A model generated the notes under the pieces. It ran no database searches, was not told where the DNA came from, and worked only from the letters and a program-made list of their open reading frames with translations. 64,000 bases of DNA from G965276765 sp965276825 (GTDB lineage Bacteria; Actinomycetota; Acidimicrobiia; Acidimicrobiales; Palsa-688), in contig OZ255630.1 of NCBI GenBank assembly GCA_965276825.1, positions 3,038,001 through 3,102,000 of the forward strand, in the 5' to 3' direction. Below are positions 46,239-55,752 of the stretch, in pieces (positions within the stretch are counted from its first letter, which is position 1; each line of letters opens with the position of its first letter). The translations under genes and the position numbers were made by a program.

Positions 46239-48760
46239 GCGACAACCTCCCTCCCGACGGCGAGGGTTCCGAGGGTCCCGATGGTGGCGTCGATGGCGAC
46301 GTGACCGGCGTGGTCTTCGCCGGCATCGAGCCCATCGAGATCCAGGAGGAGATGGAATCCTCCTTCCTCGACTACGCCATGTCGGTCATCGTGCAGCGGG
46401 CCCTGCCCGATGCGCGGGACGGGCTCAAGCCGGTGCACCGCCGGATCCTCTACGGCATGCACGAGATGGGAGCCAGGTCGGACCGGCCCCGCCTCAAGTG
46501 CGCCCGGGTCAGCGGCGACGTGATGGGCAAGTACCACCCCCACGGCGACGGCGCCATCTACGACGCCCTGGTCCGGATGGCCCAGCCCTTCAGCCTGCGC
46601 CACCCGCTGATCGACGGGCAGGGCAACTTCGGCTCGCCCGACGACGGCCCGGCCGCGGCCCGCTACACCGAGTGCCGGCTGGCGCCGCTCGCCCACCGCC
46701 TCCTCCTCGGCATCGACGAGGAGACCGTCGACTTCAACGAGACCTACTCCGGGGAGTTCAGCGAGCCGACCGTGTTGCCGGCGCGGTTCCCCAACCTGCT
46801 GGTCAACGGCAGCCAGGGTATCGCCGTCGGCATGGCGACCAACATCCCCCCGCACAACATGGGTGAGGTCATCGACGCCACCATCCACCTCCTCGAGCAT
46901 CCCGAGCTGGCCGACGACCCCTCCGGCGCCGGCGCCGATGCCCTCATGCACTTCGTCAAGGGACCCGACTTCCCGACGGGCGCCTACATCCTCGGCCGGG
47001 CCGGCATCATCGACGCCTACCGGACCGGCAGGGGTTCGGTGAAGATGCGGGCCAAGGCCGAGATCGTGGAGGCCAAGCGGGGGACCTCCATCGTCGTCAC
47101 CGAGCTCCCCTACCAGACCAGCCCTTCGTCCATCCTCGGTCGCATCAAGGACCTGGTCACCGCCCGCGAGATCGACGGCATCCGGGACCTCAACGACGGC
47201 TCGGCCAAGGGCAAGACGAGCATCGTCATCGACCTCAAGCGCGACGCCAACGCCAACGTCGTGCTCAACAACCTCTTCAAGCTGACCCCGCTGCAGACCA
47301 GCTTCGGGGTCAACATGGTCGCCCTGGTCGACGGCATCCCCCGCACCCTCAACCTGGTGCAGGCGCTGCAGGCCTACGTCGACCACCAGAAGGACGTGAT
47401 CACCCGGCGTTCGGAGTTCCGCCTCCGTAAAGCCAGGGCCAGGGCCCACATCGTCGAGGGCCTGATCAAGGCGCTCGACATGATCGACGCCATCATCGCC
47501 GCCATCAGGGCGTCGGAGGACCGAGGCGCGGCGATCGGGGGACTGCAGGCCGAGCCGTTCGAGTTCAGTGAGATCCAAGCCACCCACATCGTGGACATGC
47601 GCCTCTCCCAGCTCACCCGCCTCGGTCGGTCGTCACTCGAGGAGGAGCTGGCCCAGCTGATGCTGACCGTCGCCGAGCTCGAGGCCATCCTCGCCGACCC
47701 CGTCGTCCTGCGCGAGGTCATCAAGACCGAGCTGCTCGAGATCCGCAACGAGTACGCCACGCCGCGCGTCGCCGAGATCACCTACGACTCGAGCGACATG
47801 GCCGCCGAGGACCTGATCGACGACGAGGAGCTGGTCGTCACCATGACCCGCGCCGGCTACGTCAAGGCGGCCAGGGCATCCAACTTCCGCACCCAGGGTC
47901 GGGGCGGGCGCGGGGTGCAGGGAGCCAATCTGCGCGAAGAGGATCTGGTCAACCGGGTCATCCACACCAGCGCTCACGCCCATCTGCTGTTCTTCTCCAA
48001 CCGGGGCAAGGTGTACCGGCTGCGGGCCTTCGAGATCCCGATCAAGGAGCGCGCCGCCCGAGGTACCGCCATTGTCAACCTGCTGCCGCTGGCCTCCGAC
48101 GAGCGCATCCAGGCGCTCGTCGACACCCGCGAGTTCCCCGCCGACCGTTACCTGTTGTTCGCCACCCGGGCGGGCCAGGTCAAGAAGACGACTTTCTCCG
48201 AGTACGACAAGTCCCGCAGGGACGGCTTCATCGCCATCAACCTCCGGGAGGGCGACGAGCTCGTCGGGGTCATCGTCACCGGTGGCGAGGACGACATCTT
48301 CATGGTGTCGCGCGCCGGCATGGCCATCCGCTTCGGGGAGGACGACGTGCGGCCCATGGGTCGCGACGCCGCCGGCGTGCGGGGCATGCACCTGCGCGCC
48401 GACGACGAGGTGGTGTCGATCGACCCGGCCAGGGACGAGACCAGCATCCTGATCGCCACCGACGCCGGTTACGGCAAGCGGACCCAACTCCACCACTTCA
48501 ACCGCCAGAACCGCGGTGGCCTCGGGGTGCGGGGCATCAAACTGACCGCCCAACGTGGCAGGGTGGTGGCCGCGTTCATGGTGGGACTCGACGATGACAT
48601 CCTGGTGATCTCGTCTGCAGGGGTGATGGTGCGTATGGCCGTTCGAGGGATCTCCAGTCAGGGTCGTGATGCCACCGGCGTGCGCCTGGTCAGTCTCGAC
48701 GCCGGCCAGGTCGTCGCGTCGGTCGCCGCGGTGCTGTCGGTGGAGACCGAAGAGGCATGA
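46235..48760 (+). CDS. gyrA: DNA gyrase subunit A
   Basis: An 841-residue subunit that cuts and rejoins DNA. It has the QRALPDARDGLKPVHRRIL region, the quinolone-resistance segment with HPHGD-like KYHPHGDGAIYDALVRMAQ, and the catalytic Tyr in AARYTECRL. The C-terminal beta-pinwheel contains the GyrA box QGRGGRG, which distinguishes gyrase from topoisomerase IV. There is no intein. It overlaps gyrB before it and the DUF3566 gene after it by ATGA. Confidence 0.97.
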
Positions 48761-49611
48761 GCGAAGCGGCCGACCCGACGGTCGGCGAAGGGGATTCACC
48801 CTTCCCGGCTGCCTACGGGTCGGTGGGGGCGGGGGAGGGTCAGGAGGTCCCCGCCCGCCCGCCGCGCGCCCCGCGGACGGCGCGCTCGGCCACGCCGGCC
48901 GCACCCACCGATGCGGCCGAGCGGGCGCCTCGTCGCCGGCTGCCTCCGCCCGGGCCTCCTCCGGCCGACTCCCCGCCTGTGCACCCATCGCCGACCTCCG
49001 ACGACACGGTGTCGCCGGCGGGACCGGCGGCGGTCGAATCGGCCGCCGCACCGGCCGACGGCTGGGCGACCGGTGAGCGGTCGACCCGGCCGGCGAGGCC
49101 CCGGGTCCGCCGCTCGCCCCCCGACGATGCCTCGGAGTGGCCCGCAGCGTCACCAGATGATCTGCGCGCCCGTCAGGTGGCCCGGGAGTACGCGCCCGAC
49201 GCCGAGATCTCGCTCGGTCGGGACCGGCGCTGGGGACGCCGCCGGGTCACGGTGGTGCGCACCCGCGTCGACCGGCGCCTGGTGCGCCGGATCGACACCT
49301 GGACCGTCTTCAAGATGTCGTTCTTCTTCTACCTGCTGCTGCTCGTGATCGTGCTCGTCGCCGGCATCGTCACCTGGTTCGTCGCCCAACGCATCGGGTT
49401 CATCGGGGACATCCAGAAGTCGGTGCGCAGCCTGGCCGACGACCGGACGTTCATCCTCCACGGCGGCCCGGTCTTCGAGTACGTCGCGCTGGCGGGCGTG
49501 GTCCTCGCGGTCGCCGGCACGCTGCTCAACACGATCGGGGCCATGCTCTACAACCTGCTGAGCGACCTGGTCGGAGGCGTCCAGACCATCGTGGTCACCG
49601 AGCCCGACTGA
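48757..49611 (+). CDS. DUF3566 membrane protein
   Basis: A 284-residue protein. The N-terminal 160 residues are Pro/Ala/Arg-rich and likely disordered. The DUF3566 core follows (VRRIDTWTVFKMSFFFYLLLLVIVLVAGIVTWFV in content), with two membrane segments near 190-212 and 245-268. The gene always follows gyrA in actinobacteria. The function is unknown. The ATG overlaps the gyrA stop. Its stop codon lies inside the first copy of a 19-bp direct repeat. Confidence 0.88.
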   Translation: MSEAADPTVGEGDSPFPAAYGSVGAGEGQEVPARPPRAPRTARSATPAAPTDAAERAPRRRLPPPGPPPADSPPVHPSPTSDDTVSPAGPAAVESAAAPADGWATGERSTRPARPRVRRSPPDDASEWPAASPDDLRARQVAREYAPDAEISLGRDRRWGRRRVTVVRTRVDRRLVRRIDTWTVFKMSFFFYLLLLVIVLVAGIVTWFVAQRIGFIGDIQKSVRSLADDRTFILHGGPVFEYVALAGVVLAVAGTLLNTIGAMLYNLLSDLVGGVQTIVVTEPD

Positions 49612-49645
49612 CCTTCGCTCCGCGTTGCCCGACTGACCTTCGCTC
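49602..49645 (+). repeat. 19-bp direct repeat at the end of the DUF3566 gene
   Basis: GCCCGACTGACCTTCGCTC occurs at 49602-49620, covering the last codons and stop of the DUF3566 gene, and again at 49627-49645 with 6 bp between. The remaining gap to the tRNA (49646-49840) holds no gene that I can support. Confidence 0.8.
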
Positions 49646-49840
49646 GATGCGGACGAGCCTGGGCGGAGGTTCTGCGGGCGGTCGCCAAGTACCGGACGAT
49701 CTCGGGACCCTCGACGGCGCCCAGCAGCGGTTCGTGACCCGAGAAGCCGGCCGATATGCCAGCGTTGGCTGGTTGGTGTGGTGCGCTTCGTTGGAAGGCC
49801 GAGACGGGTCTCCAGTAGGATCTGGCGCCTGCCTGGTCAC

Positions 49841-49914
49841 GGGGCTATAGCTCAGTTGGTTAGAGCGCAGCACTGATAATGCTGAGGTCGGAGGTTCGAC
49901 TCCTCCTAGCCCCA
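49841..49914 (+). tRNA. tRNA-Ile (anticodon GAT)
   Basis: A 74-nt cloverleaf: acceptor GGGGCTA pairing with TAGCCCC, D arm with AGCTCAGTTGGTTAGAGC, anticodon loop CTGATAA (GAT), and T arm GGAGGTTCGACTCCTCC. The discriminator is A and CCA is not encoded. In actinobacteria a tRNA-Ile then tRNA-Ala pair follows gyrA; the Ala gene is absent here, because the mobile element begins at the 3' end of tRNA-Ile. Confidence 0.97.
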
Positions 49915-51098
49915 CCGTAAAATCCCTGGTCAGGGGTGGTGTCGCACTCGCCGCCGGAGTTCGATGCCGGTTCTATCGCGCGTCCATCGCGCGTGATCCC
50001 CGAGTCGGGCTGGGTGGGGCGGAACAGCTCGCCGAGCCGCCTCGCCGCGTCTTGGTCGGCGCTGGCGGTCGCCTGGGCGTAGATCCGCAGGGTGGTCAGC
50101 GGGGTGGCGTGCCCGAGACGGGTCTGGGCGGTCTTGACGTCGATCCCTCCGAGGACCAGAGCGGTCCCGGCGGTGTGCCTCAGGTCGTGGAACCGCAAAC
50201 CGGGAAACCCGGCGGCGATGGTTGCGGGCACCCAGACGCGCTGGCGCCAGTTGGAGTACTGGAGGGGGTCCCCGTCGGGTCCGACGAAGATAGTCTCGTC
50301 GGGATCGGCCGCGGTCAGCGACCTCGCTCGGAGATGGTCGGCGAGCAGGACCATGAGCCAGTCGGGGACGGACAGGGTGCGCCGACCGGCCCGGCTCTTG
50401 GGTCGCTGGATGACCATCGCTCCGCCCTCGCCGCGGGTCCGTTGGCGGTCGACCACGAGGGTCAGCCGGAGGAAGTCGATCGCGGCCACCCGGAGGCCGG
50501 CGATCTCGCCCCAACGCAGACCGAGAACGCCACCGAGGTAGGGCATCGCTTCGAGGCCGGGCATGGCGGCCGCAAGGGCTTGGATGTCGGCCGCGGTGAC
50601 GAGGGTGGACTCACGGGGCTCGACCGGTGGAAGTCGGATGCCCCGACAGGGGGAGCGCAGGATCAGGTCCGTGTTGACCGCGTGGTTGAGGACGGATCGC
50701 AGCGACGCGTACTGGCGGACGACGGAAGCGGGCGGGGCCACGGCAACCCAGGTGTTCACGAGGCGCTGGATGTCGGTCGGCCCGATCGAGGCCAACGAGC
50801 GGGTCCCGAGTATCGGGAGCAAGTGCTTGGCGAGGATGGCCTTGTCGCGCGCGATCGACGACGGTCGCTTGTGGGCGCTCGCCTCCATCCACGACGCTGC
50901 TGCGACGGCGAAGACGGTCTCCGAGCGTCTCGGGTCGAGCCACGCGCCACGGGTTCGGTCGGTGCGCTCGGCGGCCTCGAAGGCCTTTGCTTCGCGGAGG
51001 GTGGCGAAGGTCCGGTTGTAGGTCCGGCCTTCGGTGTCTCGCAGACGGACGTCGTAGACCTTGCGGTCGTCCCGCTTGCGCGTGCGGCTGGAGATCAT
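49860..51098 (-). CDS. Tyrosine recombinase (integrase)
   Basis: A 412-residue phage-type integrase. It has an N-terminal arm-binding and SAM-like domain (ETVFAVAAASWMEAS onward). The catalytic domain has Arg in GLRWGEIAGL, HDLRHTAGTALVLGG and LGHATPLTTLRIYA with the Tyr nucleophile. The start ATG 51098 was preferred over 51107 because AAGGAG is 9 nt upstream of it. The last 18 or so residues (RRSRTSDLSIISAAL) are read from the antisense strand of tRNA-Ile, with the stop inside the tRNA. This shows that the attachment site interrupts or completes the integrase C-terminus. Confidence 0.93.
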   Translation of the reverse strand: MISSRTRKRDDRKVYDVRLRDTEGRTYNRTFATLREAKAFEAAERTDRTRGAWLDPRRSETVFAVAAASWMEASAHKRPSSIARDKAILAKHLLPILGTRSLASIGPTDIQRLVNTWVAVAPPASVVRQYASLRSVLNHAVNTDLILRSPCRGIRLPPVEPRESTLVTAADIQALAAAMPGLEAMPYLGGVLGLRWGEIAGLRVAAIDFLRLTLVVDRQRTRGEGGAMVIQRPKSRAGRRTLSVPDWLMVLLADHLRARSLTAADPDETIFVGPDGDPLQYSNWRQRVWVPATIAAGFPGLRFHDLRHTAGTALVLGGIDVKTAQTRLGHATPLTTLRIYAQATASADQDAARRLGELFRPTQPDSGITRDGRAIEPASNSGGECDTTPDQGFYGGARRSRTSDLSIISAAL

Positions 51099-51181
51099 CG
51101 CCGCCATCTCCTTGCGCTCATGGCCGGGTCCGACCCTCGTGTGAAGCTCTTACCGGCGGCCTCATCGCTCGCGCTCTCCTG

Positions 51182-51493
51182 TCATCCTCGGTGCGGGTGC
51201 AAACGGGAGGCAGCGGCGCCGGCGGGTCGGGAGCTGCGAGTCTCTTCCATCCTACGGCCAGCATGGGTCCCTCCCTGGTCGGGAAGGGCCTCGGTGAAGG
51301 CGCCGAGGTCCCGGGCTCGGATGCGGCGGCTGGCGCCGATACGGACCGAGGGGATGGTGCCGTCGGCGAGGAGGAGGTAGATGGTGGAGCGGCCGATGCC
51401 GAGGGCCCGGGCGGCTTCGACCGGCGTGTAGAGCAGCTTGCGCACGGCGCGGGTGTCGGTCGTGTCGACGTTGGTCGTGTCGGTGTTGGTCAT
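51182..51493 (-). CDS. Helix-turn-helix protein, excisionase-like
   Basis: A 103-residue protein. The MerR-type HTH of the excisionase family is clear: LLYTPVEAARALGIGRSTIYLLLADGTIPSVRIGASRRIRARDLGAF in content (residues about 20-65). Such proteins act as Xis or as regulators of integration. The tail after residue 70 is Arg/Ser/Gly-rich. The ATG overlaps the stop of the frame that completes the coupling protein (ATGA at 51490-51493), so it is coupled to it. It ends 84 bp from the integrase start. Confidence 0.85.
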   Translation of the reverse strand: MTNTDTTNVDTTDTRAVRKLLYTPVEAARALGIGRSTIYLLLADGTIPSVRIGASRRIRARDLGAFTEALPDQGGTHAGRRMEETRSSRPAGAAASRLHPHRG

Positions 51494-52820
51494 CGGGTCT
51501 CTCCTTGCAGCAGTTGGCGGATCCAGGGGGTGGTGTGGGCGGGGGTGAGGCGGAGCCAGGACGGCTGGGTCTGGCAGAGGCGAGGGCGCAGCCGGGCTGA
51601 CCTCGGGCGACGCGGTGCTCGGGGAGGACGGGCTGGCGTCGGTGGCTGGTCGTGGTGGTGGTCCGCCCGAAGATTCCGCTGCGGGAGACGGATCGTTCGG
51701 GGCGCTCGGTCTCGCCGGCGAGGAGCGTGACGGCTCTGAGGGTGGCGACGTCGGCGATGCCGGGGAGGAGGACGGTGGTGGGGTGGAGGGTGAGGAACCC
51801 GTCCGCCGCGGCGCCCCACCGCTGCCGGGCTTGGGAGAGGTCTTGGAGGCAGGTGAGCACGACGAGTCCTTGGGATCCTCCGTCGGCGAGGATCCCGGGG
51901 AGGGTGGGGAGGGGGGCGATGTTGGCGGCCTCGTCGAGCGCCCACAGCACCGGGGGCCAGGTGGCCGGGCGGAGGGTGATGTGGTGGCGGATCTGGTCGA
52001 GAAGGGCGCAGACGGCCGGGGCGTGCTGGGCTTGGCTCGCGGCGGGGGCGACCAGGTGGAGGGTGTCGTCGCTGGCGACGAAGGCGGCGGGGTCGAAGTT
52101 GGGGTGGTCGGCCGCGGTGAGGGTGGTGGGGTTGCGGTAGGCGGCGAGGACGCTGTCGGCGGTCGACGCAATCCCGGAGAGCTCTCGGGGGTCGGTGAGG
52201 GCGATGCCGGTGAGCAGGTCGCGGGCGGGGTGGGGGTCGGGGAGCAGCTCGAGGGGTTCGAGGGTGTCTCGGCGTTGCAGCCACGCGACCATGGTCGACA
52301 GCGGTTTGCCGGCGACCGCTGCGGCGTGGAGGTGGGTGGCGAGGAGGGCGCCGGCGCGCTCGGACCAGTGGGCGTGATCGGCGCTGACCCCGGGTCGGGC
52401 CGCGTCGACCAGGGCGAACGCCCGGTCGAGGGCGGTGGCCCACTCTTGGCAGCCGGCGAGCGGACTCCACCGGGCCGGCAGGGCGCCGGGCGGGAGGGGC
52501 AGGGTGGCGGTGGGGTCCCACACCCATGTCTGGCCCCGGCGGGCCCGGATGGAGCTGGTGGCGGTGAGGACGTCGGGCTTGGTGGAGGTGACGACGGCCG
52601 GTCCGGGCCAGAGGGCGACGGCAGGCATGATGATGGCGGTGGTCTTGCCGGAGCGGGGCGGCCCGACGATGAGGGCGTGGTGCTCGGGTCCGGTGAAGAT
52701 CGGGCCGTGGGCGCCCCAGCCGAGGTAGGCGCCGGGGAACCGGTCGGGCCAGGTGGCCTGGTTCCTGCCGGTCAGGTGGCGGCGGAGCCGGTCGGTGATG
52801 GCGGTGAGGTCGTTGCGCAC
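51252..52820 (-). CDS. TraG/VirD4-like coupling protein, frameshifted near its end
   Basis: A type IV coupling protein that links the relaxosome to the transfer channel. Walker A is GPPRSGKTTAI; Walker B is VLWALDEAANI. About 410 residues read normally from the GTG at 52820 (GAGGAG 8 nt upstream). Near 51578-51586 the frame is lost: the open frame continues as Arg/Pro/Ser sequence to 51252, overlapping the HTH gene. A shift of one base restores a sensible C-terminus (CQTQPSWLRLTPAHTTPWI, ending at 51490 with ATGA to the HTH gene). It is a likely single-base loss, or a sequencing error. Confidence 0.85.
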   Translation of the reverse strand: MRNDLTAITDRLRRHLTGRNQATWPDRFPGAYLGWGAHGPIFTGPEHHALIVGPPRSGKTTAIIMPAVALWPGPAVVTSTKPDVLTATSSIRARRGQTWVWDPTATLPLPPGALPARWSPLAGCQEWATALDRAFALVDAARPGVSADHAHWSERAGALLATHLHAAAVAGKPLSTMVAWLQRRDTLEPLELLPDPHPARDLLTGIALTDPRELSGIASTADSVLAAYRNPTTLTAADHPNFDPAAFVASDDTLHLVAPAASQAQHAPAVCALLDQIRHHITLRPATWPPVLWALDEAANIAPLPTLPGILADGGSQGLVVLTCLQDLSQARQRWGAAADGFLTLHPTTVLLPGIADVATLRAVTLLAGETERPERSVSRSGIFGRTTTTTSHRRQPVLPEHRVARGQPGCALASARPSRPGSASPPPTPPPGSANCCKERPDDQHRHDQRRHDRHPRRAQAALHAGRSRPGPRHRPLHHLPPPRRRHHPLGPYRRQPPHPSPGPRRLHRGPSRPGRDPCWP

Positions 52821-52904
52821 GGGATGGTCTCCTCGTCGGGGTCTGCGGGCGCGCGGGTGGTCCGGGCGGGCGGGTGGTTCGGGTGGGATCGGTGGTGGGT
52901 TGGT

Positions 52905-55751
52905 TCAGGGGTCGAGGCCGAGGGAGCGGTCGATGTCGACGCCGAGGTGGCGGCGGATGTCGGCGATGGCGACGCGGGCGAGGGTCCATTGGCGGGTCTG
53001 GTCGGGATGGCGCTGGTCGGGTCGGGGTCCGAGCGGGTCGGGCCCGTCGAGGCCGTGGCGGGTCCGGTAGTCGTCGACGAGGACGGCAACCTCGGCCCAT
53101 CGGGCCCGTGTGGGTCCGGCGAGGGGCGGTGGTCCGAGGGTCTCGACGAGGTGCTCGCTGGGGTCGGCGAGGACGGTCGCTTCTCGGGCCCGGCGGCCGG
53201 ACCCGTCGATCCCCGGTGATGAGCCGAGTTGCCGTTCCGCCAGGTTGGCGGCCGCTCCGAGGGTCAAGGGCGGCTGGTCGGGGGTGGCGAGGTGCTGGGC
53301 CTGGGAGCGGGTGAGGAGACGGGTGAGCTCGGCGTCGGGGGTGCGCTCGAGGCTGTCGGGGGCGACGTGATACCAGTCGGTGCGGGTGGTGGCGCGGGAG
53401 AGGGCGACGTAGCCGGCTTCGCGGTAGAGGCGGTCGGTGCCGAGGAGGAACGCCCGGTCGACGGTGAGGCCTTGGGCTTTGTGGACCGTGATGGCCCAGC
53501 CGTGGGTGAGGTGTCCGTCGTCGAGGTAGCCGGCCGGGATCTCGATCTCGTCGCCGCGGCCGCGGCCGCGGGAGGGGTTGGGGGCGTGGTCGGGTCGGAT
53601 GGTGAGGCTGGTGGTGTCGGGGTGGACGGCGGTGACGGTGCCGGTGGTGCCGTTGACCACGCCGATGCGACGGTCGTTGCGCAGGGCGAGGACTGCTTCG
53701 CCGACCCCGAAGCTCACCCCGGGGCGGACATTCATCCTGTCCCGGTCGGCGTCGAGGAAGCCGAGCGTTTCGAGCCGATCGATTGCGCGTGCGTTGAGAT
53801 CCTCGACGTCGGAGCGGGTGAGAGCGACCATGACCGCGGTTGCCGGCTGCCCGGGGGTGGCCTGGCGGGTGTGGGTGTCGGCCCAGTCGGCGAGGAGTCG
53901 GCGGCGGGCGTCGTCGGCGGTGGGGGCGACGGTGATGCGGCCGTGGCCGGTGAGGGCGGTGACGGCCACGTCGGGCCGTCCGGCTCGCAGGTCGGCCAGC
54001 GCGTCGCGTTCCCAGGTCTCGGTTTGGCGGCGGTTGACCGTCAGCTCGACGACGGGGTGGCGGTGGGTGAGGGCGGCGAGGACGCCGCCGGCTTCGATCT
54101 CGGGGAGCTGGCGGGGGTCGCCGACGAGGACGACCTTGGTACGGGATCGTTCGGCGAGGTGGAGGAGCCGGTCGAGTTTGCGGGTGCCGACCATGCCGGC
54201 CTCGTCGACCACGACCACCCCTCCGGCTGGCAGGACGCCGTGGAGGCGCTGCGGTCCTGGGCGGTCGGCGTCGGCGAGGAGCTGGTCGACGGTGGCGGAG
54301 GGGATGCCGGTGCCCGCCTCGAGGGCCCGGGCGGTGCGTGCCGCGAGGGCGGTGCCGATGACGTCGATGCCGGCGTGGTGCCAGGCCTGGCGGGCGGCGT
54401 CGAGGGCCCAGGTCTTGCCGGTGCCAGCGGGACCGACGACGACCTCGACGCCGTGGCCGTCGGCGCAGAGCCGGCGGACCATGTCGGCTTGCTCGTCGGC
54501 CAGGCCGGGCCGGTCGGCGACCGCCAGGTCGACGGTGTGGGCCGGGCAGACCGCGACGGCGGTGTCGCGGCGTCGGGTGACGCCGTCGAGGATCCGGGCC
54601 TTGGCGGCGAGGAGCTCGACGGTGGTCGAGGTAGGCCCGGCCAGGATCCCCGGCGAGCCGGTCGCCACGAACGCCGGGTCGGTCAGGACCCGGTCCGCCG
54701 CAGGGGTGAGCGAGACGGCGGGGATGCCGTCGGGCGCGGCAGTGCAGACGGCCTCGATGACGGCGCGCCGGTCGAAACTGGATCGGCGGCCGGTGAGCCC
54801 GGCCGGCCCGGCCATCGTCGAGATGAGCGCGGCCGGGTCGGGGACGGCCGGCCGGCGCCCGGGGGAGTCGAACCGGTGGAGGACTCCGAGGTCGAGGCCG
54901 GCGTCGGCCGCCCGGTCGGCCCAGGCGGCTCGTTGGATGTCGGGGTCGACCGGGTCGGGTTTGGCCGGCCGGGTGGCGAGAGCGGCGGTGTGCGCGGCCC
55001 GGGGCGTGCTGGCCCCGGTCCGGGCCAGCTCGGCGGTGATCTGGGCGCGGCGGGTGGAGAACAGCATGGTGAGCTCGGTCGGGATCTCGGCCAGCTCGGC
55101 GGTGCCGGCGGTCACCGGCCTCCAGGTCACGCCGAGGGTGGTGGTGAGCTCGTGGCGCAGCGCGGCTTGGTAGGCGAAGCCGACGGTGCGGGCCCACCCG
55201 AAGATCCGCCGGCCGTACAGGGCGCCCCACCGGCCGTCGACCCCTCGGGCCCGGTTGGCGACCAGCACATGGGTGTGGAGCTGGGGATCCCCGGCCCGGG
55301 AGGTGCGATGGTCGAACCCCGCGGCGATCACCCCCTCGACGGGCAAGGTCACCGCCCCGTCGTGACCGCGGCGGCCCCGGGCCGCTTCGACTTCCAGGAG
55401 CCCGACGGCTTGGGCGACGGCCTGGCGGTGGGCGTCGAGCACGGCCCGACGGGTCGCTTCGGAGGAGAGCTCGGCGAGCAGCGACACCGACTTGGGAGCG
55501 GAGAAGGTCAGGTCGAACGCCGCCACCTTGCCCATCGCCGCGCCGAGCAGCTCGCCGTTGCCGGGGTGGCGGCCGTCCAGCACCCGGTGCAGGGCCGTCT
55601 CGTCAACGGTCCCCGACCCCCCGAGGGCCGTGGCCGCGGCGCCGAGCCACCGGCCGGGCTCGGCGCGCAGGTAGTAGTCGTCGACACCGGCTCCGACGGT
55701 GTCGAGGTAGTAGCCGACCCCGGCCGCGCCGATGACCCCGACCGACAGCAC
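52905..55751 (-). CDS. TrwC/TraA-type relaxase with RecD-like helicase
   Basis: A 948-residue MobF-family relaxase. The N-terminal domain has the TrwC signature FDLTFSAPKSVSLL and the metal-binding His triad DPQLHTHVLVANRARG. The C-terminal part is a superfamily I helicase: Walker A VVGPAGTGKTWALDAARQAW, Walker B VVVDEAGMVGTRKLDRLL, motif III VVLVGDPRQLPEIEAGG, and later VHKAQGLTVDRAFLL and YVALSRATTRTDWY. It nicks oriT and unwinds the strand for transfer. The GTG at 55751 follows the upstream stop by one base (TGAGGTG). Confidence 0.92.
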   Translation of the reverse strand: MLSVGVIGAAGVGYYLDTVGAGVDDYYLRAEPGRWLGAAATALGGSGTVDETALHRVLDGRHPGNGELLGAAMGKVAAFDLTFSAPKSVSLLAELSSEATRRAVLDAHRQAVAQAVGLLEVEAARGRRGHDGAVTLPVEGVIAAGFDHRTSRAGDPQLHTHVLVANRARGVDGRWGALYGRRIFGWARTVGFAYQAALRHELTTTLGVTWRPVTAGTAELAEIPTELTMLFSTRRAQITAELARTGASTPRAAHTAALATRPAKPDPVDPDIQRAAWADRAADAGLDLGVLHRFDSPGRRPAVPDPAALISTMAGPAGLTGRRSSFDRRAVIEAVCTAAPDGIPAVSLTPAADRVLTDPAFVATGSPGILAGPTSTTVELLAAKARILDGVTRRRDTAVAVCPAHTVDLAVADRPGLADEQADMVRRLCADGHGVEVVVGPAGTGKTWALDAARQAWHHAGIDVIGTALAARTARALEAGTGIPSATVDQLLADADRPGPQRLHGVLPAGGVVVVDEAGMVGTRKLDRLLHLAERSRTKVVLVGDPRQLPEIEAGGVLAALTHRHPVVELTVNRRQTETWERDALADLRAGRPDVAVTALTGHGRITVAPTADDARRRLLADWADTHTRQATPGQPATAVMVALTRSDVEDLNARAIDRLETLGFLDADRDRMNVRPGVSFGVGEAVLALRNDRRIGVVNGTTGTVTAVHPDTTSLTIRPDHAPNPSRGRGRGDEIEIPAGYLDDGHLTHGWAITVHKAQGLTVDRAFLLGTDRLYREAGYVALSRATTRTDWYHVAPDSLERTPDAELTRLLTRSQAQHLATPDQPPLTLGAAANLAERQLGSSPGIDGSGRRAREATVLADPSEHLVETLGPPPLAGPTRARWAEVAVLVDDYRTRHGLDGPDPLGPRPDQRHPDQTRQWTLARVAIADIRRHLGVDIDRSLGLDP

Positions 55752-55752
55752 C

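Noticed and set aside
49595..49915. A 106-residue minus-strand frame (GVEPPTSALSVLRSNQLSY near its start)
   Set aside because: It is the antisense reading of the tRNA-Ile gene, a well-known false protein.
51490..55230. A 1246-residue minus-strand frame over the relaxase and coupling genes
   Set aside because: Arg/Pro/His-rich in almost its whole length; only its last 35 or so residues are real, as the shifted end of the coupling protein.
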